DNA from: Roseateles_B flavus
GTDB lineage: Bacteria > Pseudomonadota > Gammaproteobacteria > Burkholderiales > Burkholderiaceae_C
Length of the DNA: 57,264 nt
Direction: 5' to 3'
Assembly: GCF_039872765.1 (NCBI RefSeq)
Contig: NZ_JBDPZC010000019.1
Coordinates: forward strand, 1 to 57,264
Below the pieces are notes generated by a model. It made no database searches. It worked only from the letters and a program-made list of their open reading frames with translations, and had not been told where the DNA came from. The translations under genes and the position numbers were made by a program. Positions 6,441 to 15,617 of this stretch are shown here, in pieces (position 1 is the first letter of the stretch; the number at the start of each line of letters is the position of its first letter).

Positions 6441-8450
6441 ATGTCTGACGCTCAAGACCTCAGCCGCCTCGTGTTCGGGCGGCTCACGTGGGATGCGATC
6501 CCCCTGCATGAACCCATCCTGCTCGCCACCTTCGCCGGTGTCGTGCTGGGCGGGCTGGCCATGCTCTTCCTGCTGACCAAGTACCGCCTGTGGGGCGTGC
6601 TGTGGCGCGACTGGATCACCAGCATCGACCACAAGAAGATCGGCATCATGTACATCATCCTGGGCCTGGTGATGCTGCTGCGCGGCTTTGCCGACGCGCT
6701 GATGATGCGGGCCCAGCAGGCCATCTCCTTCGGGGACCAGGTCGGCTTCCTGCCGCCGCACCACTACGACCAGATCTTCACCGCCCACGGCGTGATCATG
6801 ATCTTCTTCGTGGCCATGCCCCTGGTGACGGGCTTCATGAACTACGTGGTGCCGCTGCAGATCGGCGCCCGTGACGTGGCCTTCCCCTTCCTGAACAACT
6901 TCAGCTTCTGGATGACGGCCAGCGGCGCCATCCTGATCATGATGTCGCTGTTCGTGGGCGAGTTCGCGCGCACCGGCTGGCTGGCCTACCCGCCGCTGTC
7001 CGGCATCCTGGCGAGCCCGGGCGTGGGGGTGGACTACTACATCTGGTCCCTGCAGATCGCGGGCGTGGGCACCACGCTCTCGGGCATCAACCTGATCGCG
7101 ACCATCATCAAGATGCGCGCGCCGGGCATGACGATGATGAAGATGCCCGTCTTCACCTGGACCAGCCTGTGCACGAACGTGCTCATCGTGGCGGCGTTCC
7201 CCGTGCTGACCGCCGTGCTGGTGCTGCTCTCGCTGGACCGCTACATCGGCACCAACTTCTTCACGACGGACCTCGGTGGCAATGCCATGGTCTATGTGAA
7301 CCTGATCTGGATCTGGGGCCACCCCGAGGTCTACATCCTGGTGCTGCCGGTCTTCGGCATCTTCTCGGAGGTGGTGTCCACCTTCAGCCGCAAGAAGCTG
7401 TTCGGCTATGCCTCCATGGTGTACGCGACGGTGGTGATCACCATCCTGTCCTACCTGGTGTGGCTGCACCACTTCTTCACCATGGGCTCGGGCGCCAGCG
7501 TGAACTCCTTCTTCGGGATCACGACCATGATCATCTCCATCCCGACGGGAGCGAAGATCTTCAACTGGCTCTTCACCATGTACCGCGGCCGCATCAACTT
7601 CGATGTGCCCATGCTGTGGACGGTGGGCTTCATGGTCACCTTCGTGATCGGTGGCATGACTGGCGTGCTGCTGGCCGTGCCCCCGGCGGACTTCGTGCTG
7701 CACAACAGCCTGTTCCTGATCGCCCACTTCCACAACGTGATCATCGGCGGTGTGCTCTTCGGCCTGATGGCGGGCATCACCTTCTGGTTCCCCAAGGCCT
7801 TCGGCTACAAGCTGGACCCGTTCTGGGGCAAGTGCAGCTTCTGGTTCTGGTTCGTGGGCTTCTACCTCGCCTTCATGCCGCTGTACGTGCTGGGCCTGAT
7901 GGGCGTGACCCGCCGCATGAGCCACTTCGAGGATCCCTCGCTGCAGATCTGGTTCCAGATCGCCGCCCTGGGCGCCGTGCTGATCGCCCTTGGCATCGGC
8001 AGCTTCCTGATCCAGCTGGTGGTCAGCTACCTGCGCCGTGACCAGCTGCGCGACGAGACCGGTGATCCCTGGGACGGCCGCACGCTGGAGTGGTCCACCG
8101 CCTCGCCGCCGCCGGACTACAACTTCGCCTTCACGCCCGTCGTGCACGAGCTGGACGCCTGGCACCACATGAAGAAGCTGGGCGTGAAGCGCCCGACCAG
8201 CGGCTTCGTGGACATCCACATGCCCGCCAACACCGCCGCAGGCGTGGTGATCGCCGGCCTGTCCACCCTGTTCGGCTTCGCCATGATCTGGCACATGTGG
8301 CTGGTGGCCGGCCTGAGCTTCCTGGTGACCCTGGTGGCCATCCTGGCCCACACCTTCAACTACAAGCGCGACTACTACATCCAGGCCGATGCCGTGAAGC
8401 GCAGCGAGGACGCCCGCACTGCCCAGCTGGCAACGCTGGCGGCCCGTTGA
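6441..8450 (+). CDS. cyoB: Cytochrome bo(3) ubiquinol oxidase subunit I
   Basis: A 669-aa polytopic catalytic subunit, near the 663 aa of the E. coli protein. HGVIMIFFVAMPLVTGFMNY holds the low-spin haem His. WIWGHPEVYILVLPVFGIFSE holds the CuB His and the cross-linked Tyr in the order H-P-E-V-Y. HHFFTMG gives the other two CuB His residues. HFHNVIIGG carries the haem ligands of helix X. It oxidises ubiquinol, reduces oxygen to water and pumps protons across the inner membrane. Flanked by cyoA and cyoC in one operon. Confidence 0.97.
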   Translation: MSDAQDLSRLVFGRLTWDAIPLHEPILLATFAGVVLGGLAMLFLLTKYRLWGVLWRDWITSIDHKKIGIMYIILGLVMLLRGFADALMMRAQQAISFGDQVGFLPPHHYDQIFTAHGVIMIFFVAMPLVTGFMNYVVPLQIGARDVAFPFLNNFSFWMTASGAILIMMSLFVGEFARTGWLAYPPLSGILASPGVGVDYYIWSLQIAGVGTTLSGINLIATIIKMRAPGMTMMKMPVFTWTSLCTNVLIVAAFPVLTAVLVLLSLDRYIGTNFFTTDLGGNAMVYVNLIWIWGHPEVYILVLPVFGIFSEVVSTFSRKKLFGYASMVYATVVITILSYLVWLHHFFTMGSGASVNSFFGITTMIISIPTGAKIFNWLFTMYRGRINFDVPMLWTVGFMVTFVIGGMTGVLLAVPPADFVLHNSLFLIAHFHNVIIGGVLFGLMAGITFWFPKAFGYKLDPFWGKCSFWFWFVGFYLAFMPLYVLGLMGVTRRMSHFEDPSLQIWFQIAALGAVLIALGIGSFLIQLVVSYLRRDQLRDETGDPWDGRTLEWSTASPPPDYNFAFTPVVHELDAWHHMKKLGVKRPTSGFVDIHMPANTAAGVVIAGLSTLFGFAMIWHMWLVAGLSFLVTLVAILAHTFNYKRDYYIQADAVKRSEDARTAQLATLAAR

Positions 8451-8469
8451 TCGCCTGGAGGACCGAATC

Positions 8470-9096
8470 ATGAGTCACACCATTTCCCTGACCGAAGCCG
8501 ACGGCGCGCCGCGCTTCTATGACCTGAAGGGCGAGCACCACCCGCAGCAGGGCACCCTGCTGGGCTTCTGGCTCTACCTGATGAGCGACTGTCTCATCTT
8601 CGCGGTGCTGTTCGCGGTGTTCGCGGTGCTGGGCAAGTCCTACGCCGCCGGCCCCTCGGGGGCTGACCTCTTCGACCTGCCCCTGGTGGCGGTGAACACG
8701 GGCTTCCTGCTGTTCTCCTCGATCACCTATGGGCTGGCGATGATCGCCATGAACCATGGCAAGAAGCAGCACCTGCTGATGTGGCTGGCGGTGACGGGCC
8801 TCTTCGGCGCGGCCTTCCTGGGCCTGGAGCTCTACGAGTTCGCCCACCTGCTGCACGAAGGCGCCGGCCCTCAGCGCAGCGCCTTCCTTTCGGCCTTCTT
8901 CACCCTGGTCGGCACGCACGGCCTGCACGTCACCTTCGGCATCGTCTGGCTCGTCACGCTGATGCTGCAGGTGAGCAAGCATGGTCTGATCAAGGAGAAC
9001 AAGCGCCGCCTGATCTGCCTGTCGATGTTCTGGCACTTCCTGGACGTGGTGTGGATCGGCGTGTTCACCTTCGTGTACCTCATGGGCTCGATGTAA
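8470..9096 (+). CDS. cyoC: Cytochrome bo(3) ubiquinol oxidase subunit III
   Basis: A 208-aa membrane protein with five hydrophobic helices. GFWLYLMSDCLIFAVLFAVF, GLELYEFAHLL and GTHGLHVTFGIVWL are the COX3-family blocks of the short bacterial type. It stabilises subunit I and its proton pathway. It starts 19 nt after cyoB with GGAGG at 8456-8460 (cctggaggac) about 9 nt before the ATG, a good ribosome-binding site. Confidence 0.96.
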   Translation: MSHTISLTEADGAPRFYDLKGEHHPQQGTLLGFWLYLMSDCLIFAVLFAVFAVLGKSYAAGPSGADLFDLPLVAVNTGFLLFSSITYGLAMIAMNHGKKQHLLMWLAVTGLFGAAFLGLELYEFAHLLHEGAGPQRSAFLSAFFTLVGTHGLHVTFGIVWLVTLMLQVSKHGLIKENKRRLICLSMFWHFLDVVWIGVFTFVYLMGSM

Positions 9097-9126
9097 GCCC
9101 GGCCTGAGATTGATTGAGGAACTGAG

Positions 9127-9504
9127 ATGAGCGAACACAACCACGATCACCACGCGGATCACGCCGACGATGACCTGGCCTACCACGCCACGGTCAAGGG
9201 CTACGTGATCGGCTTCCTGCTGTCCGTCGTGCTGACGGCGATTCCCTTCTGGCTGGTGATGGGCCAGGTGCTGCCGTCCAAGAACGCCACGGCGCTGGTG
9301 ATCCTCGCCTTCGCGGCTGTGCAGATGGTCGTCCACATGGTCTATTTCCTGCACATGAACAGCAAGGTCGAGGGCGGCTGGTCCCTGCTGGCCCTGATCT
9401 TCACCGCGGCGCTGGTGCTGATCATGCTGGCGGGCTCCATCTGGGTCATGTACCACATGAACGCCAACATGATGCCCGTGCACGACATGCGCAACCTGCC
9501 CTGA
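9127..9504 (+). CDS. cyoD: Cytochrome bo(3) ubiquinol oxidase subunit IV
   Basis: A 125-aa protein with a His/Asp-rich N-terminus (MSEHNHDHHADHADDD) followed by three membrane helices, matching the COX4_pro family. MVVHMVYFLHMNSK is the conserved second helix. It assists assembly of the binuclear centre. The TGA overlaps the next in-frame ATG (TGATG), consistent with translational coupling. No cyoE (haem O synthase) follows; a SURF1 gene takes its place. Confidence 0.95.
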   Translation: MSEHNHDHHADHADDDLAYHATVKGYVIGFLLSVVLTAIPFWLVMGQVLPSKNATALVILAFAAVQMVVHMVYFLHMNSKVEGGWSLLALIFTAALVLIMLAGSIWVMYHMNANMMPVHDMRNLP

Positions 9505-10313
9505 TGCGAGAGGATCGGAGCCATGCCGCCGATCCAGCTGCCATGAACAAGCCGCCCACCTTCGCCACCCCGCACCGCCCCTCGTGGCGGCTGCTGGCGG
9601 TGACGCTGGGCGGCCTCGTCCTGATCGGCGTCTTCCTGGCCCTGGGCCTCTGGCAGGTCCAGCGCCTGGCCTGGAAGGAGGCGCTGCTGGCCCGCATCGA
9701 GGCCAGCCAGCACGGCGATCCCCGGCCCTTGCCGGCGCCACAGGACTGGTCTCGTGTCCAGCGTGACACGCACGAGTACCAGCGCCTGCAGCTGTCCGGC
9801 CACTTCGATCATGGCCGCGAGACCCGGGTCCAGGCCAGCACCGTGCTGGGCACGGGCTGGTGGGTGCTGACGCCGCTGCGAACCTCGGATGGCCGCTGGG
9901 TGCTGGTCAACAGGGGCTTTGTCGATGCCGAGCACCGCGATCCCGCCACCCGGCCCGAGCCGGAGGCCGAGGTGATGCTGCTGGGCCTGCTGCGCCTGAC
10001 CGAGCCCGAAGGCCGGCTCTGGCAGCACAACGATGCCGGGACGGGGCGCTGGTATTCCCGCGACGTCGAGGCCATCGCCGCCGCGCAGCAACTGCCGGGC
10101 GAAGTGGCGCCGTTCTTCGTGGATGCCAGCGAGGGCGCCGAGGGCCAGTGGCCGCGCGCCGGGCTGACCGTCCTGGCTTTCAGCAACAATCACCTGATGT
10201 ACGCCCTGACCTGGTTTGCGCTCGCGGCCATGGTGGCCGGGGCGCTGGTGTTTGTGTGGCGCTTCGAGAGGCGCCGAGTCCCTGGAGCGGCCTCTGTTGG
10301 ATCCGACACTTGA
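9504..10313 (+). CDS. SURF1 family oxidase assembly protein
   Basis: A 269-aa protein with a membrane helix near each end. The first is LLAVTLGGLVLIGVFLALGL, followed by GLWQVQRLAWKEALLARIEA; the last is HLMYALTWFALAAMVAGALV and a basic tail. GWWVLTPLRTSDGRWVLVNRGFV is the central SURF1 block. SURF1 (Shy1) proteins help insert haem into subunit I of haem-copper oxidases; position after cyoD ties it to this quinol oxidase. Start at 9504 is chosen for its TGATG overlap with cyoD; Met at 9543 is just as plausible and gives 256 aa. The 3' end overlaps the next gene by 17 nt. Confidence 0.9.
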   Translation: MREDRSHAADPAAMNKPPTFATPHRPSWRLLAVTLGGLVLIGVFLALGLWQVQRLAWKEALLARIEASQHGDPRPLPAPQDWSRVQRDTHEYQRLQLSGHFDHGRETRVQASTVLGTGWWVLTPLRTSDGRWVLVNRGFVDAEHRDPATRPEPEAEVMLLGLLRLTEPEGRLWQHNDAGTGRWYSRDVEAIAAAQQLPGEVAPFFVDASEGAEGQWPRAGLTVLAFSNNHLMYALTWFALAAMVAGALVFVWRFERRRVPGAASVGSDT

Positions 10314-11667
10314 AGCGCATGAGCAGGCCGAGGTGGCCCACCTCGGTGCGGCGGGCCGTGCCTCGGAAACGCTGGCCGGCCGGCGCAACCTGCTGCAGCT
10401 GATCCAGCTGCGCTGGCTGGCCGTGGCAGGGCAGCTGGCCACGATCCTGGCCGTGCACTTCCTGCTGGCCATCCGCCTGCCCCTGGTCGAGATGCTGACC
10501 CTGCTGGGGGCGCTGACCCTCTTCAACGTGGCGAGCTGGCTGCACAGCCGCAGCGGGCGTGACGTCAGCAACGGCGCGCTCTTCGGCGGCGTGCTGATCG
10601 ACGTGGCCGTGCTCAGCGGCCAGCTCTACTACAGCGGCGGCATCACCAATCCCTTCTGCTTCCTCTTCCTGCTGCAGATCGCGGTGGGCACGGTGCTGCT
10701 GCGACCAGCCTACATCTGGGCCATGGTCTTCATCGCCAGCGTCAGCTTCATGACGCTGACCCATGTCTACCGGCCCGTGGCGCTGCCCGACGTGGACGTG
10801 CCGGCGCTCTCCGTGCATTTCATCGGCGGCCTGCTGCTGTGCTTCCTGCTCAATGCGGTGCTGCTGGTGGTCTTCATGCACCGCATCGTGCGCAACCTGC
10901 GCCAGCGCGACGCCAGCCTGGCCAAGCTGCGCCAGCGTGCGGCGGAAGAGGAGCACATCGTGCGCATGGGCCTGCTGGCCTCGGGCGCGGCCCATGAGCT
11001 GGGTACGCCGCTGGCCACGCTGTCGGTGATCCTGGGCGACTGGGCCCGCATGGCGCCCTTTGCCGGCGACCCCGAGCTGCGCGAGGAGATCGAGGAGATG
11101 CAGCTGCAGCTCAAGCGCTGCAAGACCATCGTCAGCGGCATCCTGCTCTCGGCCGGCGAGGCCCGCGGCGAGGCACCCGCACAGACCCATCTGCACGCCT
11201 TCCTCGACGAGCTCGTGGCCCAATGGCGCCGCACCCGTCCGGCCAAGGCCCTGCACTTCGAGGCGCAGAACCTTCCCGACCTGCCCATGTTCTCGGACTT
11301 CGCCCTGCGCCAGATGGTGGACAACGTGCTGGACAACGCCCTCGAAGCCTGTCCGGACGGCGAGATCACCCTGCGCGCCGAGCTCGAGCAGGACGGCGAG
11401 GTGCTCGCCCTGACCGTGCTGGACAAGGGGCCAGGTTTTGCCCCAGAGATGCTGGAGCGCTTCGGCAAGCCCTACCAGAGCAGCAAGGGCAAGCCCGGTG
11501 GCGGCCTGGGGCTGTTCCTCTCAGTCAATGTGGCCCGCAGCCTGGGTGGCAAGATCGAAGCCCGCAACCGCTGGGAAGGCGGGGCCGAGGTGGGCATGCG
11601 CCTGCCCCTGTCCAGCCTCAGCGTCCAGCGGCAAAGCCCATCCCTGAAGGACAAGCGTGGACGCTGA
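10297..11667 (+). CDS. regB: Redox-sensing sensor histidine kinase, RegB/PrrB family
   Basis: A 456-aa inner-membrane kinase. Six hydrophobic segments precede residue ~200. GGITNPF at residues 114-120 matches the conserved GGxxNPF loop that binds ubiquinone in RegB. The H-box is AHELGTPL with His233, the family-specific variant of the H-box, and Cys275 (KRCKTIV) matches the redox-active Cys of RegB. The C-terminal HATPase has DNVLDNALEA (N box), DKGPGFAPEML and GGGLGLFLS. No Met occurs before the membrane region, so the likely start is TTG at 10297 with GGAG at 10284-10287. It overlaps the SURF1 gene upstream and regA downstream. Confidence 0.9.
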   Translation: MDPTLEAHEQAEVAHLGAAGRASETLAGRRNLLQLIQLRWLAVAGQLATILAVHFLLAIRLPLVEMLTLLGALTLFNVASWLHSRSGRDVSNGALFGGVLIDVAVLSGQLYYSGGITNPFCFLFLLQIAVGTVLLRPAYIWAMVFIASVSFMTLTHVYRPVALPDVDVPALSVHFIGGLLLCFLLNAVLLVVFMHRIVRNLRQRDASLAKLRQRAAEEEHIVRMGLLASGAAHELGTPLATLSVILGDWARMAPFAGDPELREEIEEMQLQLKRCKTIVSGILLSAGEARGEAPAQTHLHAFLDELVAQWRRTRPAKALHFEAQNLPDLPMFSDFALRQMVDNVLDNALEACPDGEITLRAELEQDGEVLALTVLDKGPGFAPEMLERFGKPYQSSKGKPGGGLGLFLSVNVARSLGGKIEARNRWEGGAEVGMRLPLSSLSVQRQSPSLKDKRGR

Positions 11668-12196
11668 AGACCGCCTGCTGCTGATCGTCGAGGACGACGA
11701 CAGCTTCGCCCGCACCCTGATCCGCTCCTTCGAACGGCGCGGCTATCGCGTGCTGCGCGCCGCCAACCTGGCCGAGGTCCAGGCACGTCTGGCCGAGCAC
11801 CGCCCCGGCTTCGCGGTGGTGGACCTCAAGCTGGCCGGCGGCGACTCCGGCCTCGCCTGCGTGCAGGCCCTGCATGCGCACGACGAAGCCATGGTCATCG
11901 TCGTGCTGACGGGCTACGCCAGCATCGCCACTGCGGTCGAGGCCATCAAGCTGGGCGCCCGCCACTACCTGGCCAAGCCGGCCAACACCGACGACATCGA
12001 GGCCGCCTTCGACAAGGCCGAGGGCGATGCCGAGGTCGAGCTCACCGAGCGCACCACCTCCATCAAGACCCTGGAGTGGGAACGCATCCACGAGACTCTG
12101 GCCGAGACCGGCTTCAACATCTCCGAGACCGCACGCCGCCTGGGCATGCACCGCCGCACGCTGGCGAGGAAGCTGGAGAAGCAGCGGGTGAAGTGA
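11657..12196 (+). CDS. regA: Response regulator, RegA/PrrA family
   Basis: A 179-aa regulator beginning at GTG 11657, which overlaps the end of regB by 11 nt. The receiver domain shows the acidic pair EDDD near residue 12, the phospho-acceptor Asp in VVDLKLAGGDSG, Thr in VVLTGYAS and Lys in LAKPANT. After a linker the Fis-like helix-turn-helix NISETARRLGMHRRTLARKL is nearly identical to RegA proteins. RegA homologues control respiratory, photosynthetic and carbon-fixation genes, including terminal oxidases, in response to redox state; location behind cyoABCD suggests that operon as a target. No convincing RegA sites were identified by eye. Confidence 0.93.
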   Translation: MDAEDRLLLIVEDDDSFARTLIRSFERRGYRVLRAANLAEVQARLAEHRPGFAVVDLKLAGGDSGLACVQALHAHDEAMVIVVLTGYASIATAVEAIKLGARHYLAKPANTDDIEAAFDKAEGDAEVELTERTTSIKTLEWERIHETLAETGFNISETARRLGMHRRTLARKLEKQRVK

Positions 12197-12240
12197 GGGA
12201 ATCTGAGGGGCAGGGCGCGGACTTAAGATGCGAGCCGCCC

Positions 12241-13932
12241 ATGTCCTCGCCCACGCTCCCGCTCGATGCCTTCCTTCCCTGTCATCCGCTGGACGCGGAG
12301 GAGCGAGAACGCCGGGTCGCCAGGCGCGACCAGCTGTTCGCCCTGTGCTCGCCGGCGGAGCAGTCCTTGCTCGTGAAGATCGCGCGCTGGCATCGGCGAA
12401 GTCAGCCGCGGGTGCTGGTCCGGACATCCGAGCCTCTTCTCGCGCAGGTGGCCCTTCAAAGCCGCCAGTGGCTTGCCATGGACGCCAGGAGAGACCTGTG
12501 GCTGAGGGAGCGCTTTCTGCGGCGGCTTTGGACGGCACTTCGCGAGCATCCTGGTGACACGCTCTTCGGTGCCCTGTATGTCCTGCGCGCACTGGACCCG
12601 CTCTGTGAGCTGGAGGGCAGGGAGTCCGCAATCAGCCAGGCCTGGACCCGGCTTGCACGGGCCTGCCTGGAAGACCTGCGGTCTCCGGCAGCCGCGCGCC
12701 TGGCTGCCTTTCAGCGCTGCGCCGACCTTCCGCAGGCGCTGGTGCCCAGGGCGACACGGCCGGATGAGCTGGATCGGCAGGCCTGGCTGCTGCTGGAAGG
12801 GCTGCTCGCGCAGGCAGCACCGGAGGCCTTGCAGCTGCTCGACATGCACTGGCGTCGAAACGACACGGCGGTCCGCCTTGAGCCTCAGAGCCTGTTTCCT
12901 CCGGCGGAAAACCTCTGCCGGGTCGCTCGTTTGCTGCGACCGGAGAGGCCGACCGTCGCGGCGCAACTCATGGGCGAGGCGCTGCTCTTCATGGCCTTCC
13001 AGCGGGACTCGCAGGAAGCCGGTGGCGCCTTGCGATCCGTCCTGCGGCAGTCCATGGCAGCCGTGGCCGAGGACTTGTTCTCGATGCTGCTTGCCGAACC
13101 GCCCTTGCCATTGGAAGACCAGGGCCAATTGCTGCGGCGGCTCTTCAGATTCGGTGACCCCGACGCAGCCTACTGGGCCCAACTGCCTGCTCTTGCCCTT
13201 GGGCTGCAGTCTCGACTCGATCCGGCCCAGGAGATGCTGGGCATGCGGCTGCTGGGGCTGGTCGCCGCCTATGCCGCCCCCGCGTCGGGGCTGGCTGGCG
13301 TGGCGATTGAACGCCTGGAGGCCTTGGCCGGCAAATGGTTGGCGCTTGCGGAAAAGCCCCGGATGGAGTCTCTCCACGGGTGGCTGCACAGTCTGCTGGG
13401 ATGCCTGGCCGAGCGGTCGGCGAACAACGGTGCATGGCAAAAGTCCTCGCGGCGTTGGTTCCGCTGGACGGCCCAGGGCGACCTCGTTCTTCAGGAGCGC
13501 AACTCGGCCTTGCTCGCCTCGCCGGATGCACCGGCGCTGGCGATGGTCGACCGGGTGCTGGACGACTTCATGGGGCGGGTGATTCGCGAAGCGCCCTGCG
13601 CAGCCCTGCGCCACCGAGTCACCCTCATCCGTCACATTCCCCATGAAGGGCTGAATCGCAAGCACCATCAACGGCTGCGCGAAGAGTTTGCGGCGCTGGC
13701 TGCTGCGGACCCGTCAGCGGCCGGCGCGGCCTTGGAACGGGTGGCAGGTACCAGCGTGGACGAGCGCGATTCCGACTTGCCCTACCAGGCGGCCTTGTGC
13801 CGCGAGACGCTGGACCTCCTGCTGCCGGCGCTGCAAGCCCTCTCGCTAGCCGCCGCCGCCCGGGCGCGCAGGGGACTGGACCTCAATCCGGGACTTGGCA
13901 GCCAGTGCGACTACTTCGACGATCTCTACTGA
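12241..13932 (+). CDS. Hypothetical protein, 563 aa, helical
   Basis: I do not recognise this protein. It is rich in Leu, Ala and Arg and looks all-helical, with no signal peptide, no membrane segment and no nucleotide-binding or metal motif. Features that stand out are FALCSPAEQSLLVKIARW near the start, a Trp/Arg-rich stretch KSSRRWFRWTAQGDL and an acidic C-terminus DYFDDLY. It may be a solenoid (ARM/TPR-like) protein. The ATG at 12241 is preferred because residues upstream in the same frame are antisense-like relative to regA; no strong Shine-Dalgarno is seen. It starts 44 nt after regA on the same strand and could share its transcript. Confidence 0.75.
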   Translation: MSSPTLPLDAFLPCHPLDAEERERRVARRDQLFALCSPAEQSLLVKIARWHRRSQPRVLVRTSEPLLAQVALQSRQWLAMDARRDLWLRERFLRRLWTALREHPGDTLFGALYVLRALDPLCELEGRESAISQAWTRLARACLEDLRSPAAARLAAFQRCADLPQALVPRATRPDELDRQAWLLLEGLLAQAAPEALQLLDMHWRRNDTAVRLEPQSLFPPAENLCRVARLLRPERPTVAAQLMGEALLFMAFQRDSQEAGGALRSVLRQSMAAVAEDLFSMLLAEPPLPLEDQGQLLRRLFRFGDPDAAYWAQLPALALGLQSRLDPAQEMLGMRLLGLVAAYAAPASGLAGVAIERLEALAGKWLALAEKPRMESLHGWLHSLLGCLAERSANNGAWQKSSRRWFRWTAQGDLVLQERNSALLASPDAPALAMVDRVLDDFMGRVIREAPCAALRHRVTLIRHIPHEGLNRKHHQRLREEFAALAAADPSAAGAALERVAGTSVDERDSDLPYQAALCRETLDLLLPALQALSLAAAARARRGLDLNPGLGSQCDYFDDLY

Positions 13933-14287
13933 CAGCTGCGACCCCGGACGACTGGCCGCGGGCCCGCCACTCTGTCGGGCCGCTGCGGCACTTGGCCCCT
14001 CGTGCGGTCCGGTGGTCTGGCGCGCTGCACCGTGGGGCTTGGCGAGCAGGGGGTGGGCCTTCAGAATCACGCCAGCGGTACGTGTGGGGTCAGGGCTTGC
14101 GCCCTTTGTCCGGCCCGGATCGCCTCCCGTCCATCGCCCGCCAGGACCTTTGGCGCCTCTCTTTTGGCAGCCTGTCCGGAGCCTGCCTTTCGGCACCCCG
14201 GACCTCGTCTTCTCGTCGCTAGACTCCGGCCCCACACCGGGCCCCTGAACAGGAGCCCGCGGACGGACAAGAACGACGGGAGAGACC
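13933..14287. other. 355-nt intergenic stretch
   Basis: No coding sequence, RNA gene or convincing terminator was seen. Short GC palindromes (for example around GCGGGCCCGC near 13959) occur but lack T-tracts. The efflux operon promoter should lie in the right-hand part; no clear -35/-10 pair was visible. GGGAGAG at 14279-14285 is the ribosome-binding site of the next gene. Confidence 0.4.
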
Positions 14288-15610
14288 GTGAGCGACAGCG
14301 CCCCCACCACCCTGGTGATCCCACCGGGCAGCCACCCCGCGGCCCCGCGCATTGCCGATGCGCCGTCCAGCGATCCGGTTGATCCGCCGGCACAACCCGG
14401 TGAGCAGCCCTCCCAGCCGCAGGGGCCGGCACCGGCGCCGAGGCGGGTGCGCTCGCGCTGGCGTCGCTGGCGCACGCCGCTGACTGTGCTTGCCGTGCTG
14501 GCCGTGGCGGCGGGTGGCTGGCGCCTCACGCATCCGCCCAAGCCGCCGGCCGCGCCGCCCGTGGGCGAGGTCAAGCTGGCCGACATCACCCAGCTCGTGC
14601 AGGCCTCCGGCATCCTGCAGGCCCGCACCAAGGTGGACGTGGGCGCGCAGGTCAGCGGCCAAGTGCAGACCCTGCACGTGGAGCTGGGCCAGAACGTGAA
14701 GAAGGGCGACCTGCTGGTGAGCCTGGACCCCGAGATCGCCCGCAGCGACCTCGCCCAGGCCGAGGCCGCCGTGGCCCAGCAGAAGGCGCAGCTGGAGCGC
14801 ATGAGGGTGGACATCGAGCTGACCCAGCGCGAAGTCCAGCGCCAGCAGCGCCTGCTTGCGGGCAGCGCCACCGCCGGCCAGGAGGCCGAGAACGCCCAGG
14901 CCCAGCTGGACAAGCTGCAGGCCGACTACCGCGGCCAGCAGGCCAGCATGCAGCGCCTGCAGGCGGACCTCGCCAAGCGCCAGCTCAACCTGGGCTACAC
15001 CCGCATCACGGCGCCCATGGACGGGACCGTGGTCAACATCCCGGTGCAGGCCGGTCAGACCGTCATCGCCGTGCAGATCACGCCGGTGATGGTGACGCTC
15101 GCGCAGCTGGACACCATCACCGTGCGGGCTCGCGTGCCCGAGGCGGATGTGTCCGCGGTGAAGGTGGGGCAGGTGGCACGCTTCTCGACCCTGTCCGGCG
15201 AGGGCCGGCAGTACGAGGGCCGGGTCCGCGTGATCCAGCCGGTGCCCGAGCGCATGGGCAACGCCGTCTACTACAACGTGCTCTTCGAGGTGGACAACAA
15301 GGACCGCACGCTGCTGTCCGACATGACGGTGCAGGTGAACATCGAGACCGGCAGCGCGAAGCAGGTCCCGACCCTGCCCATGGTCGCCCTCGGCGAGCGC
15401 GATGCGCAGGGCCGCTACGAGGTGCAGCTCTACAAGCCCGGCAGCGAGCAGGACGCTGCCCACAAGCCGGAGAAGCGCAAGGTGCGCATCGGGCTGCAGG
15501 ACGGCGGCAAGGCCCAGGTGCTGGAGGGCGTCAAACCCGGCGAGAAGCTGCTGCTGGCGCCTGTGGCCAAGAAGGCAGGTGATGGCGATGCCGGCGTGAC
15601 CGTCGACTGA
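14288..15610 (+). CDS. MacA-like periplasmic adaptor (membrane fusion) subunit
   Basis: A 440-aa HlyD/RND-type adaptor starting at GTG behind GGGAGAG. An unusual Pro-rich cytosolic N-terminus of ~60 residues precedes a single membrane helix (LTVLAVLAVAAGGW). The lipoyl half-motifs are GAQVSGQVQTLHVELGQNV and TRITAPMDGTVVNIPVQAGQ, flanking a long coiled-coil hairpin rich in Gln/Ala/Leu (about residues 155-240). A beta-barrel and membrane-proximal domain close the protein. It would bridge the MacB-like ATPase/permease 7 nt downstream and the outer-membrane factor beyond it to export a peptide, siderophore, lipid or drug across both membranes. Confidence 0.9.
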   Translation: MSDSAPTTLVIPPGSHPAAPRIADAPSSDPVDPPAQPGEQPSQPQGPAPAPRRVRSRWRRWRTPLTVLAVLAVAAGGWRLTHPPKPPAAPPVGEVKLADITQLVQASGILQARTKVDVGAQVSGQVQTLHVELGQNVKKGDLLVSLDPEIARSDLAQAEAAVAQQKAQLERMRVDIELTQREVQRQQRLLAGSATAGQEAENAQAQLDKLQADYRGQQASMQRLQADLAKRQLNLGYTRITAPMDGTVVNIPVQAGQTVIAVQITPVMVTLAQLDTITVRARVPEADVSAVKVGQVARFSTLSGEGRQYEGRVRVIQPVPERMGNAVYYNVLFEVDNKDRTLLSDMTVQVNIETGSAKQVPTLPMVALGERDAQGRYEVQLYKPGSEQDAAHKPEKRKVRIGLQDGGKAQVLEGVKPGEKLLLAPVAKKAGDGDAGVTVD

Positions 15611-15617
15611 GGCCGCC

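Noticed and set aside
6183..8471. 762-aa minus-strand open frame opposite cyoA/cyoB
   Set aside because: His/Gly/Gln-rich composition produced by the GC bias of the real cyo genes on the other strand; no domain and overlaps proven genes.
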